Source: Coriaria nepalensis (Eukaryota > Streptophyta > Magnoliopsida > Cucurbitales > Coriariaceae). Taken from it: DNA of 64,000 nucleotides. This document shows, one piece after another, positions 32,201 to 44,900 of the stretch (its first letter is position 1; each line of letters begins with the position of its first letter). The stretch covers positions 6,790,001-6,854,000 of the forward strand of contig CP114484.1 in the NCBI GenBank assembly GCA_027186245.1, in the 5' to 3' direction. Under the pieces are notes generated by a model. The model worked only from the letters and a program-made list of their open reading frames with translations. It did no database searches and was not told where the DNA came from. The translations under genes were made by a program, and so were the position numbers.

Positions 32201-32643
32201 GTGTCTTCAACCTTGGTCAACGCTATGGTGAGCGCAGAGGAGTCCTCAGTGGTTGACAACATTGCATGGGAATGAGAGAACATTGATAAGAAGGGAAAAT
32301 GGAGGGGAATGGAAGTGGTGGCGCAGGGAAGCAGAGGGAGAAAGAGTGGCTAGGTAGGGAATGAAAGATATGAAAGATTGATGTTGGAGAACACCAGAAC
32401 CAGTTGGCTGGACGGTGGCACTGGACGGCGGAGCAAGCGGCAGAGACAGGAAGCGTTGTTGGTTGGCGGAGGAGTTAGGTGGGAGCAGGGTGGAGAGGGT
32501 ATCGAAAAGGTTGTTGCAGGTCGTTGAAAGGGAGAGAATGGCAAACTTGTAAATATTAGGAAGGGTTAAAAACTAGAGAGAAGGTAGAGCTTCTCTCTCT
32601 AGGATTTTCCTCTATTTAGGGAGAGGCAATTGTATACTAAGCT
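29289..32643 (-). mobile_element. LINE-A, ORF1-only element, unit 1 (-)
   Basis: Reverse copy of the LINE-A family, about 3.35 kb: T10 at 29289-29298, 3' tail with the GTGAGC hairpin (one mismatch) at 29343-29356, ORF1 remnant 29592-32262, CT-rich leader and a 5' end around 32643. A likely target-site duplication ATATTTCAAATACAA (29274-29288) / ATACTTCAAATATAA (32651-32665) has two differences; in the second unit it has one. The target is the TTCAAATACAA part of the satellite monomer. With the + copy at 21328-24766 it makes an inverted pair of about 3.3 kb. Confidence 0.88.
29592..32262 (-). pseudogene. LINE-A ORF1, unit 1 (-)
   Basis: Start at MLSTTEDSS (32262); an in-frame ATG seven codons upstream (32283) is also possible. 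Same order of parts as the + copy: coiled coil (LNMLIEEIEDLERTLYALES), GILKK-type Pro linker near 31750, SKSWSEIVKPIYIHEP near 30710, DUF4283-type domain 30.2-30.65 kb, knuckle VCKDCCSSGHNSSKCPKK (all four ligands kept) and KKKKKKGPSFKSVEA end. A net 51-bp in-frame loss next to the knuckle removes NSLG...WKPS, present in the second unit. Frameshifts lie near 31845, 31225, 30540 and 30290, so it is inactive. The last 215 codons (30239-29592) are open. Confidence 0.87.
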
Positions 32644-32650
32644 TCAAATG

Positions 32651-35600
32651 ATACTTCAAATATAAGTTTCATGCACAACTTGCTAATAATCTTTGTGGGA
32701 TACGTATACTTTTGTTTCACCTTAAAATGATTTTGATGAGTCCTCTCAAGCTAGTAAATCATATGAAAGCGATTAGAACGAATTCTATTTTGCACTTCTT
32801 ATACAAGTTTCGTGTAGAACTTGTTAATAATCTTTGTGGAACACGTATGCGTTTGTTTCACCTAAAAATGATGTCGATGAGTCCCCTCAAGCTAGTAAAT
32901 CGTATGAAAGCGAATATAACGATTTCTATTTTCGCATTTCAAATACAAGTTTCATGCACAACTTGTTAATAATCTTTGTGGGACACGTATGCATTTGTTT
33001 AAGACCTCAAAACCATATCAATGAGTCTCCTAAAGCAAGTAAATCATTTGAAGGTGATACGAACGAATTCTATTGTTGCCCTTCAAGCACAACTTTCGTG
33101 TACAACTTGCTAATAATCTTTGTGGGACACGTATATATTTGTCTCACCTAAAATTGATGTCGATGAGTTCCCTCAAGCTAATAAATCGTATGAAAGCGAT
33201 GAGAACGAATTTTATTTTCGCACTTCATATAAAAGTTTCATGCAGAACTTGCTAATAATCTTTGTGGAATATGTATGCGTTCGTTTCACCTAAAGATGAT
33301 ATCAATGAGTCCCCTCAAGCTTGTAAATCATATGAAAGCGTTTAGAACAAATTCTATTTCGCACTGCAAATACATGTTTCGTGAATAACTTGCTAATATT
33401 CTTTATGGGACACGTATATGTTTGCATCACCTTAAAATGATGTCAATGAGTCCCCTACATCTAGTAAATCATATGAAACCAATTAGAACGAATTCTATTC
33501 CGCACTTCAAATACAAGTTTCGTGTACAACTTGCTAATAATTTTTGTGGGACACGTATGTGTTTGTTTCACCTTAAAATAATATTGATGAGTATCCTCAA
33601 GCTAGTAAATTATATGAAAACGATTAAAACGATTTCTATTTTCTCACTTCAAACACAAGTTTTTTACATAACTTGCTAATAATCTTTGTGGGATACGTAT
33701 GTGTTTGTGTCAGCTTAAAATGATGTCTATGAGTCCCCTATAGCTAGTAAATCATATGAAACCGATTAGAACGAATTCTATTTTCGCACATCAAATACAA
33801 GTTTCGTGCACAACTTGCTAATAATCTTTGTGAGACACATATGCATTTGTTTCACTTGAAAACCACATCAATGAGTCCCCTAAATCTAGTAAATCATATA
33901 AAGGTGATACGAACAAATTCTGTTATCGCCCTTCAAATACAAATTTCATGCACAACTTGCTAATAATCTTTGTGGGACACGTGTATGTTTGTTTCACCTT
34001 ATATGATGCCGATGAGTCCCCTCAAACTAATAAATCATATGAAAGCAATGAGAATGAAAATTGTTTTCGCACTTCATATACAAGTTTCATACATAACTTG
34101 CTAATAATCTTTGTGGTATACGTATGCGTTTGTTTCACCCAAAGATGATACCAATGAGTCCCCTCAAGCTTGTAAATATTATGAAAGCGATTAGAACGAA
34201 TTCTATTTTGCACTGCAAATACAAGTTTCGTGAACAACTTACTAATAATCTTTGTCGGATACGTATATGTTTGTGTCACCTTAAAATGATGTCAATGAGT
34301 CCCCTACAGCTAGTAAATCATATGAAACCAATTTTCAAAAAAAAATCATATGAAACCGATTAGAACGAATTCTATTCCGATGACACATATGATGTCGATG
34401 AGTCCTCTCAAACTAGTAAATCATATGAAACGATTAGAACGAATTCTATTTTCGCACTTCAAATATAAGTTTCGTGCACAACTTGCTAATAATCTTTGTA
34501 AGATACGTATGTTTTTTTGTCACCTTAAAATGATGTCGATGAGTCCCCTATAGCTAGTAAATCATATGAATTTGTACTTCATATACAAGTTTCATGCACA
34601 ACTTGCTAATAATCTTTGTGGGACACATATACATTTGTTTCACCTTAAAATGATTTCGATGAGTCTCGTCAAGCTAGTATATGAAAACGATTAGAACGAA
34701 TCGTATTTTCCCACTTCAGACACAAGTTTCTTACACAACTTGCTAATAATCTTTGTGGGATAAGTATGTGTTTGTGTCACCTTAAAATGATGTCGATGAG
34801 TCCCCTATAGCTAGTAAATCATATAAAAGCGATTAGAACGAATTCTATTTTGCATTTCATATACAAGTTTCTTGCACAACTTGCTAATAATCTTTCTGGG
34901 AAACATATGCTTTTGTTTCACCTTAAAATGATGTTGATGACTCTCATCAAGCTAGTAAATCATATGAAAGCGATTAGAACGAATTCTATTTTCGCATTTC
35001 AAATACAAGTTTTGTGCACAACTTGCTAATAATCTTTGTGGGATACGTATGCATTTGTTTTACCTTAAAATGATATCGATGAGTCCCATCCAGCTAGTAA
35101 ATCATATGAAAGCAATTAGAACAAATTCTATTTTCGCACTTCAAGTACAAGTTTCATGCACAACTTCATATTAATCTTTGTGGGATACGTATGTGTTTGT
35201 GTCACCTTAAAATGATGTCGATGAGTCTCCTCAAGCTAGTAAATCATATGAAAGCGAATAGAACAATTTCTATTTTTGCACTTCAAATACAAATTTTGTG
35301 CACAACTTGCTAATAATCTTTGTGGGAAATGTATGCATTTGTTTCAGGTAAAAACCATATCAATGAGTCCCATCAAGCTTGTAAATCATATGAAAGCGAT
35401 TATAACGAATTCTATTTCGCACTTTAAATACAAGTTTCGTGAACAACTTGCTAATAATCTTTGTAGGACACGTATGTGTTTGTGTCACCTTAAAATGATG
35501 TTGATGAGTCCCCTACAGCTAGTAAATCATATGAAACCGATTAGAACGAATCCTATTCCGCACTTCAAATACAAGTTTCGTGTAGAACTTGCTAATAATC

Positions 35601-36033
35601 TTTGTGAGATACGTATGCATTTGTTTCACCATAACATGATGTCGATGAGTTTCCTCAAGCTAGTAAATCATATGAAAATGATTAGAATGAATTCTATTTT
35701 TCCACTTCAAATACAAGTTTCTTACATAACTTGCTAATAATCTTTGTGGGATACGTATGTGCTTGTGTCATCTTAAAATAATGTCGATGAGTCCTCTATA
35801 GCTAGTAAATCGTATGAAAGTGATTAGAATGAATTCTGTTTTGGATTTCATATATAAGTTTCGTGTACAACTTGCTAATAATTTTTGTGAGACACATATG
35901 CATTTGTTTCTACTTAAAATGATGTCAATAAATCTTCTCAAGCTAGTAAATCATATGAAAACAATTAGAACGAATTTTATTTTTCTATTTCAAACACAAG
36001 TTTCTTACACAACTTGTTAATAATTATTGTTGA
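32651..36033 (-). repeat. 142-bp satellite array, reverse orientation, unit 1 long block
   Basis: About 24 monomers in reverse orientation between LINE-A(-) and LINE-B(+). It is collinear with 59101-62058 of the second unit, including a scrambled stretch near 34325-34395 (poly-A interruption, then GATGACACATATGATGTCG) found again near 60355. It is 424 bp longer than the second-unit block because of three extra monomers at about 33802-34225. No gene. Confidence 0.95.
33802..34225 (-). repeat. Three-monomer insertion relative to the second unit
   Basis: Up to CGCACATCAAATACAAGTTT (about 33785-33803) and again from GAACAACTTACTAATAATC (about 34232) the two units agree base for base. The intervening 424 bp, three monomers, have no counterpart at 60240 in the second unit. 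This is the expected product of unequal exchange in phase with the monomer. Confidence 0.8.
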
Positions 36034-36123
36034 TAATCAAGACGAGAAAAGATAAATACGAAAGAGAATAAAGAGTGAGAAGGGAGAAAGGAAGAGGAGA
36101 AAGGAGAGAAGGGATGGAGAAAA

Positions 36124-36159
36124 ATTCTAGAGAGAGAAACTCTCCTTTCTCTCTAGAAT
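36124..36159 (+). promoter_or_regulatory. LINE-B 5' UTR hairpin
   Basis: ATTCTAGAGAGAG pairs with TCTCTCTAGAAT across a loop that includes ACTCTCC, giving a stem of at least 12 bp. The same design (CTAGAGAGA / TCTCTCTAG) sits in the LINE-A leader. Conservation between diverged subfamilies suggests a role in RNA structure or transcription, but this is inference. Confidence 0.55.
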
Positions 36160-36455
36160 TCAGCTTTGATTAACTTTATTAAAAATTCCCATTTTGTCCC
36201 TAAAACTCAAAACCAGCCGTGACTATTCATCTCCTCTAACCTACGACACCTCCCTCCTCTGCCCCATGCTTTGACAACCGCCTTGCCATCTGTGCCGTCA
36301 ACCTCCACCTCACCGCCCTACACCGCCTTCGCTTCCCCGCCTCAGTCGCGCCTCTGCCTACGCTGACTGCCGGACCACCGGAAAATCCTTCCTTTTTTAA
36401 TTCCTTCTCCTTCTTTCTCTAAGTTTCTCACACAATCAAACCTTTACCTCTAACC

Positions 36456-38823
36456 ATGATTTCCACTTCTGTCTCCGCAGGTTCATTAGTTTTGGAAGAA
36501 TCTCTAAACGAGCGCGAAGTCCTTTCCCAGGACAAACTAGAAGCCACCTCTCCTATTAGCCTCACATCAGCGTTACAGGAGAACGCTTCCCCTGCTGCCT
36601 CTATGGAAGCTCTATCTGCCAGTGAAGTCTCTCTCAAGTTGTTGGTATATGAAATGGAGGGTTCTATTAAATTTCAGATAGAAGAAATTGAAGAGCTGGA
36701 AAGGAAGCTTTATTCCCTGGAAAGCAAGATGAACATCCCCCCGTCAATGGAAGCTCATTTCAATAGCCCATCTCCTTTCATCGTTGACCCGAACATCTCG
36801 GCCCATATTTCCATTGAAGCTATGTCTAGAGAGCTTTGTAAGCTTGCTGCCATGAAGACAATGCTGTTCCAAGAAATATCCCAACTCCATGAACGGAACC
36901 ATGGTGGCGTCAATGCAAGCAGATCGGTGACTCTCCCTCCTAGCCATGCAAATGGTACACCGGAAACTCAAGACAACAAAGTTAACCAACCTAGGCCTAA
37001 ACCTATTCGTGGCATCTTAAAAAAGGTTACTCCCCCCACTCCGCCGCGCTCCTCGGCGAACTCCATGCTTGCAGGTCATTTGGAGAAGATGGATCTTTCT
37101 CAGTGCATAACCCAGCAGTTTTCTCATGTTTCCACCCGTCAAAACTTGCCCAGAATCGTCCGAAATATCCTTTCAAACCGTTCAGAGGGTTCACCGGCGT
37201 CGAATATGACATTTCTCACGACGGTCAACCCGCGGACCCAACTCTCTCTTCTAACCAACCCGGGTCTGATGCCTCACAAGTGATGAGATCAGCACCAACA
37301 GACATTTCTCCAACCAATGAAAACCATCCACGTGGTGCTGGCATGATATTTGGTTGCTGACAAAGCCGATTTCATCGGGTCAACCCACGCCCCCCGTTTT
37401 GAACTGTCTGCAAACCCGCATCCTTCCTCTGAAAAGTTGCCTGCCTCATCTGACAAAGGATATTTGAATCCTTGTACGGAGATACAACGACTCCCTCCCC
37501 AAATTGTTTTTCTGCATTCCGCCCCAGAAGTTACGGAAAATTATAAAAGAACCCTTCTGAAATTACAGGTAAGTCCTCAGACTCTATTAATTCTACCTGT
37601 TCTTTCCCCGTTTCAAACATAAATCAATCGAAAACCCCCGCCCCTCTAGATTCTCCTTTCCTTCCCCAACAAAATTCCATCTTTCAGACCCAATCGCAAC
37701 CCCAAAGCTTTAAACAAATCATAAAAAAACCCCTACCAATTTTAAAAGCAAAAAACAGTGTGGCCAAATTCCAAAACTTCCTCACACCCTCCCCACCCAT
37801 CCACCACCTCACCTGCTACCGACCACCCAACCTTCCACTGACCCCAAGCTGGGCGCCACCACTGCCGGTGACCCGGTCAACAGTCAACGACCAAAAAGTC
37901 AACATTCCAAAAGTTGACCAAAAGTCCAAGATGGGTTCTAAAACTTGGAGTGATGTTGTCAAACCAATTACTATCCATGAATCATCTTTTATCATGGAAT
38001 TTTTTGAACTAACAATCATAGATGGGAGAATTGTGGTTTCACCTTCTTCCCATATAGCGGATTTGAGTGCGTCTCTTCTTGAAAATATTATTGTAGGGCA
38101 CTTCTGGGATAGCAAACTCCCTTTCAACCTTGTAAACTACATTGCGAACCGCCTTTGGAAGCTCTTGGGTCTTATCAAGATTAATGCCAATAGAGAGGGT
38201 TTCTATTTCTTACACTTCTCAAACCAAAGTGAAGTGAATGACATTATTGAAAAAGGGCCATGGTTCTTTGTTGATAAAAATATATTGCCCTAAAAGAATG
38301 GAAAATTGGGATGGTTCTTAGCCGTGAAGAATTTACTCGAATTCCTCTTTGGGTAGACTTCTATCATATTCCGGGAGAATTTTGGATGGCGAAAGACCTA
38401 AGCTATGTGGCTAGTGCGATCGGAGTGCCTATTAAGGTAGATAAAAATACCGAAAATGCTGAACAAGACATTGTTGAAAACTTTGACTTCCTTAATAGTC
38501 AGGGGAAAACCATCACAATTCGGGTTGACTATAAATGGAAGCCATCTATGTGCAAGCATTGTAACACTTTTAGGCATAAGACTTCAAAATGTCCGAAAAA
38601 TGCTTCTCCCAATGATAACCCCCACTCCGATCAGACTCCCAAATCTATGAAAAGCATTTCCTCTAAATCTGAATGAAAGATTGTTAACCGAAGACGAAAA
38701 GGGATTGTTCATGATGTTCATGATGTAGACATGGATAATAGGGGATTCTTATGTATCCAAAAGTCTTGGACCATGAAACTCATTTGGCCATCAATAGTCC
38801 AACCAATGGTGCTAATCTTGTAG
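36456..38823 (+). pseudogene. LINE-B ORF1, unit 1 (+)
   Basis: Same start and domain order as the minus copy: VSAGS, coiled coil, NIPPSMEAHFN, GILKKVTPPTPPRSS, SKTWSDVVKPITIHESSF near 37940, DUF4283-type domain to about 38520, and a knuckle MCKHCNTFRHKTSKCPKN with all CCHC ligands, though Gly is Arg at the usual FGH. A 40-bp deletion near 37229, between two GGTCAAC repeats, shifts the frame; the second-unit copy keeps the 40 bp and is open further (to 63533). Other breaks lie near 37348, 37620, 38293 and 38676 (TGA). Truncated at 38823 before the basic tail. Confidence 0.88.
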
Positions 38824-41800
38824 TTAATTTACTCGCTTAAGGGGATTCATCGATATCATTTTAAGGTGAAACAAATGCATACGTATTCCACAAAGATTAT
38901 TAGCAAGTTGTGCACGAAATTTGTATTTGATGTACGAAAATAGAATTCGTTCGAATCTCTTTCATATGATTTACTAGCTTTAGGGGACTCAGCGACATCA
39001 TTTTATGGTGAAACAGACGCATACGTATCCCATAAAGATAATTTAGCAAGTTGTGCATAAAACTTGTATTTGAAGTGCAAAAATAGAATTCAATTCAAAT
39101 CGCTTTCATATGATTTACTTGCTTCAGGGGACTCATCGATATCATTTTAAGGTGAAACAAATGCATACATATCCCACAAAGATTATTAGCCAGTTGTGCA
39201 CGAAACTTGTTTTTGATGTGCGAAAATAGAATTCGTTCTAATCGCTTTCATATGTGAACTAGCTTGAGGGGACTCATTAACATCATTTTAAGGTGAAACA
39301 AACGTATGCGTATCCCACAAAGATTATTAGTAAGTTGTGCATTAAACTTGTATTTAAAGTGCGAAAATAGAATTCGTTGTAATTACTTTCATATGATTTA
39401 CAAGCTTGAGGGGACTGATCGACATCATTTTAAGGTGAAACAAATATATACGTATCTCACAAAGATAATTTAGCAACTTGTGCATAAAACTTGTAGTTGA
39501 AGTGTGAAAATATAATTCGTTCTCATCACTTTCATATGATTTACTAGCTTGAGGGGTCTCATCAACATTATTTTAAGGTGAAACAAATGCATACGTATCC
39601 CACAAAAACTATTAGCCAGTTTTGTACAAAACTTGTGTTTGAAGTCCGAAAAATGGAATTCGTTCTAATTGCTTTCATACGGTAGACTAGCTTTAGGGGA
39701 CTCATTGACATGATTTTAAGCGGAAACAAATGCAGACGTGTCCTACAAAGATTATTAGCAAGTTGTTCACAAAACATGTAATTGAAGTACGAAAATAGAA
39801 TTCGTTCTAACCGCTTTCATATGATTTACTAGCTTGAAGGGACTAATCGACATCATTTGATGGTGAAACAAATGTATATGTATCCCACAAAATTATTATT
39901 AGCAAGTTGTTCACGAAACATGCATTTGAAGTACGAAAATAGAATTCGTGCTAATCGCTTTCATATGATTTACTAGCTTAAGGGGACTAATCAACATCAT
40001 TTGAAGGTGAAACAAGCGTATACGTATTCTACAAAGATTATTAGCAAGTTGTGCATGAAACTTGTATTTGAACTGCAAAAATAAAATTTGTTCTAATTGC
40101 TTTCATATGATTTACAAGCTTGAGGGGACTCATCGACATCATTTTAAGGTGAAACAAGCACATACGTATCACACAAAAAAGATTATTAGCAAGTTGTGCA
40201 TGAAACTTGTATTTGAAGTACAAAAATAGAATTCGTTCTAATCGCTTTCATATGATTTACTAGCTTGAGGGGACTAATCAACATCATTTGAAGGTGAAAC
40301 AAATATATACGTATCCCACAAAGATTATTAGCGAGTTGTGCACGAAACTTGTGTTTGAAGTGTGAAAATAAAATTCGTTCTAATTACTCTCATATGATTT
40401 AGAAGCTTGACGAGCCTCATCGACATCATTTTAAGGTGAAACAAACGTATAAGTAACCCACGAAGATTATTAGCAAGTTGTGCATCAAACTTGTATTTAA
40501 AGTACGAAAAAAGAATTCATTCTACTCGCTTTCATATGATTTAATAGCTTGAGGGGACTAATCGACATCATTTGAAGGTGAAACAAACGTATACGTATCC
40601 CACGAAGATTATTAGCAAGTTGTGCATGAAACTCGTATTTAAAGTGCAAAAATAGAATTCGTTCTAATTGCTTTCATATGATTTACAAGCTTGAGGGGGA
40701 CTCATCGACATCAATTTAAGGTGAAACAAACGCATACATATTCCACAAAGATTATTAGCAATTGTGCATGAAACTTGTAGTTGAAGTGGGAAATGATAAT
40801 TCGTTCTCACCGCTTTCATATGATTTACTTGCTTGAGGGGACTCATCAACATCATTTTAAGGTGAAACAAACGCATATCCCACAAAGATTATTAGCAAGT
40901 TGTGCACGGAACTAGTATTTGAAGTGCAAAAATAGAATTCGTTCTAATTGATTTCATATGATTTACTAGCTTGAGGGAACTCATCGACATTATTTTAAGG
41001 TGAAACAAACGCATACATATCCCACAAAGATTATTTGCAAGTTTTGCACGAAACATGTATTTGAAGTACGAAAATAAAATTCATTCTAATCACTTTCATA
41101 TGATTTACTAGCTTGAAGGGACTAATCGACATCATTTGGCAGGTGAAACAAACGTATTCGTATCCCACAAAGATTATTAGCAAGTTGTGCACGAAACTTG
41201 TATTTAAAGTGCAAAAATAGAATTCGTTCTAATTGCTTTCATATGATTTACAAGCTTGAGGGGACTCATCGACATCATTTTAAGGTGAAACAAGCGCATA
41301 CGTATTTCACAAAGATTATTAGCAAGTTGTGCATGAAACTTGTAGTTGAAGTGCGAAAATATAATTCGTCCACATCATTTTCATATGATTTACTAGCTTG
41401 AGGGGACTGAGCAAGATCATTTTAAGGTGAAACAAACGCAAACGTATCCCCCAAAGATTATTAGCAAGTTGTGCACGAAACTTGTATTTGAAGTGCGAAA
41501 ATAGAATTTGTTATAATCGCTTTCATATGATTTACTAGCTTGAGGGGACACATCGACATCATTTTAAGGTGAAACAAATGCATACGTGTCCCACAAAGAT
41601 TATTAGCAAGTTGCACGAAACTTGTACTTGAAGTGAAAAATAGAATTCATTCTAATCGCTTTCTTATGATTTACTAAAAGGACTCGTCGACATCATCTTA
41701 CGGCCAAACAAATGCATATGTATCCTGGAAAGATTATTAGCAAGTTTTGCACGACACGTGTTTTTGAAGTGCAAAAATAAAATTTATTCGAATCACTTTC

Positions 41801-41886
41801 ATATGGTTTACTAGCTTGAGAGGACTTATTAACATGATTTTTAGGTGAAACAAACACATACGTATCACACAAAGATTATAAGCAAG
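38824..41886 (+). repeat. 142-bp satellite array, block 3 (+)
   Basis: About 21 forward monomers beginning right at the LINE-B break. From about 39.46 kb it runs parallel to block 1 (5.0-7.29 kb), ending with the same short CTAAAAGGACTC monomer and TCACACAAAGATTAT junction. The first 600 bp have no counterpart in unit 1 because LINE-1 lies there. Confidence 0.95.
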
Positions 41887-41952
41887 TTTTTTTTTTTGAA
41901 AGGTAAGTTTATATTCCAGAAAATGTTAAATTTACAAGTGCACGGTGAGCAG
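41887..41952 (-). mobile_element. 66-bp LINE 3' tail remnant
   Basis: T11 followed by GAAAGGTAAGTTTATATTCC, a short altered stretch and GTGCACGGTGAGCAG: the very end of the minus-strand LINE found at 7293. It then jumps to satellite (AAACAAATGCATACGTG) that corresponds to about 12.9-13.0 kb of unit 1. It is a deletion scar: the LINE body and several kb of satellite are gone. Confidence 0.88.
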
Positions 41953-44900
41953 AAACAAATGCATACGTGTCCCATAAAGATTATTAGCAAGTTGCACAAA
42001 ACTTGTATTTGAAGTGTGAAAATAGAATTCATTCTTTTCTCCTTCATAAGATTTACTAGCTTGAAAGGACTCATGACATCATTTTAAGCTGAATCAAATG
42101 CATACGTGTCCCACAAAGATTATTAGCAAGTTGTACACGAAACTTATATTTGAAGTGCAAAATAGATTTCGTTCTTGTCGCTTTCATATGATTTACTCGG
42201 TTGAGGGGACTCATTGATATCATCTTTTGGTGAGACAAACATATACGTATCCCACAAAGATTATTAGCAATTGTGCATAAAACTTGTATTAGAAAAGGAA
42301 AATTAGAATTTATTCGAATCGCTTTCATATGATTTACTAGCTTGACGGGACTCATCGACATCATTTTAAGGTGAAACAAAGATATTCGTATCCCACAAAG
42401 ATTATAAGGAAGTTTTGCATGAAACTTGTGTTTGTAGTGCAAAAATAGAATTCATTCGAATCGCTTTGATATGGTTTACTAGTTTGAGAGGACTCATTGA
42501 AATAATTTTAAGGTGCAATAAATGCATACATGTCCCACAAAAATTATTAGCAAGTTGTACATGAAACTTGTATTTAAAGTGCGAAATAGATTTCATTCTT
42601 ACCACTTTCATATGATTTTACTCGGTTGAGGGGACTCAATGATATCTTCTTAAGGTGAAACAAATGCATACACCCACAAAGATTATCAGCAAGTTGTGCA
42701 TGAAACTTGTGTTTGTAGTGTAAAAATATAATTCATTCGAATAGGTTTGATATGGTTTACTAGCTTGAGAGGACTCGTTGAAATAATTTTAAGGTGAAAT
42801 AAATGCCTACGTGTCCCACAAGGATTATTTGCAAGTTGTACACGAAACTTGTGTTTGAAGTGCGAAATAGATTTCGTTCTTATCACTTTCATATGATTTA
42901 CTCGGTCGAGAAGACTCATTGATATCATCTTAAGCTGAAACAAATGCATACGTATCCCACAAAGATTATTAGCAAGTTGTGCACGAAACTTGTATTAGAA
43001 GTAAAAAAATAGAATTTATTCGAATCGCTTTAATATGATTTACGGTTTAATATGATTTACTAGGTTGAGGGGACTTATCGACATCATTTTAAGGTGAAAC
43101 AAACGCATATGTATCTCACAAAGATTATTACCAAGTTGTGCACGAAACATGTGTTAGAAGTGGAAAAATAGAATTCATTCGAATCGATTTCATATGATTT
43201 ACTAGCTTGAGGGGACTCGTCGACATCATTTTAAGGTGAAACAAATGCATACGTATCCCACAAAGATTATTAGCAAGTTGTGCACGAAACTTGTATTAAA
43301 AGTGAGAAAATACAATTCATTCGAATCGCTTTCATATTATTTACTAGCTTGTGGGGACTCATCGACATCATTTTAAAGTGAAACAAACGTATACATATCC
43401 CACAATGATTATTAGCAAGTTGTGCACAAAACTTGTGTTAGAAGTGAAAAAATAGAATTCGTTCGAATCGCTTTCGTATGATTTAATAGCTTGAGGGGAC
43501 TCATCGACATCATTTTAAGGTTAAACAAACGCATACGTATCCCACGAAGATTATTAGGAAGTTGTGCAGAAATCTTGTGTTTGTAGTGCAAGAATAGAAT
43601 TTATTCGAATCGCTCTCAAATGATTTACTAGCTTGAGGGGACTCATCGACATCATTTTAAGGGAAACAAAGACAGACGTATCCCACAAAGATTATTAGCA
43701 AGTTGTGCACGAAACTTGTGTTTGTAGTGCAAAAATATTTTTCATTCAAATTGCTTTGATATGGGTTACTAGCTTGAGAGGACTCATTGAAATAATTTTA
43801 AGGTGAAATAAATGCATACGTGTCCCACAAAAATTATTAGCAAGTTGTACACGAAACTTGTATTTGAAGTGCAAAATAGATTTCGTTCTTATCACTTTCA
43901 TATGATTTACTCGGTTGAGGGGGCTCATTGATATCATCTTAAGGTGAAACAAACGCATACGTATCTTACAAAGCTTATTAGCAAGTTGTGCACGAAACTT
44001 GTATTAGAAGTAGAAAAATAGAATTCATTCGAATCATTTTCATATGATATACTAGCTTGAGGGGACTTATTGACATCATTTTAAGGTGAAACAAACGCAT
44101 ACGTATCGTACAAAGATTATTACCAAGTTGTGCACGAAACATGTGTTAGAAGTGGAAAAATATAATTCATTCGAATCGATTTCATATGATTTACTAGCTT
44201 GAAAGGACTCATCGACATCATTTTAAGGTGAAACAAATGCATACTCCCACAAAGATTATTAGCAAGTTGTGCATGAAACTTGTATTAGAAGTGAAAAAAT
44301 ACAATTTGTTCCAATCGCTTTCACATTATTTACTAGCTTGAGGGGACTCATCGACATCATTTTAAGGTGAAACAAACGTATATGTATCCTACAACGATTA
44401 TTAGCAAGTTGTGCACGAAACTTGTGTTAGAAGTGGAAAAATAAAATTCGTTCGAATCTCTTTCATATGATTTAGTAGCTTGAGAGGACTCATCGACGTC
44501 ATTTTAAGGTGAAACAAATGGATACGTATCACACAAAGATTATTAGCAAGTTGTACACGAATCTTGGTTTTGTAGTGCAAAAATAGAATTCATTCGAATC
44601 GCTTTGGTATGGTTTACTAGCTTGAGAGGACTCATTGAAATAATTTTAAGGTGAAACGCATACGTGTCCAGTAATAATTATTAGCAAGTTGTGCATGAAA
44701 CTTGAATTTGAAGTGGAAAAATAGAATTCGTTCTAATCACTTTCATATGATTTACGAGCTTGAGGGGACTCATCGACATCATTTTAAGGTGAAACAAACG
44801 CATACGTATCCGATAAAGATTATTAGCAAGTTGCGCACGAAACTTGTATTAGAAGTGCAAAAATACGATTCGTTCGAATCGCTTTCACATTATTTACTAG

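Larger units (their letters stand above)
36034..38823 (+). mobile_element. LINE-B, unit 1 (+), 3'-truncated
   Basis: Plus-strand LINE-B with the fullest 5' end seen here (begins near ATCAAGACGAGAAAAG), a 5' UTR to 36455, and ORF1 until it breaks at 38823 (GCTAATCTTGTAGTT) straight into forward satellite. The ORF1 tail and all of ORF2 are missing. Loss of the 3' end indicates a later rearrangement. It forms an inverted pair with LINE-B(-) at 24767-28580, separated by about 7.5 kb of satellite and LINE-A. Confidence 0.88.

Noticed and set aside
21328..32643. LTR retrotransposon or gag-pol interpretation of the zinc-knuckle ORFs
   Set aside because: There are no LTRs, protease or integrase. Poly-A tails, APE-type endonuclease and the DUF4283-type ORF1 identify LINEs.
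36456..37283. Host gene coding for a coiled-coil Ser/Pro-rich protein
   Set aside because: The frame leads into the same GILKK linker and DUF4283 region as the other ORF1 copies and lies downstream of a LINE leader; the same protein occurs in four LINE-B copies.
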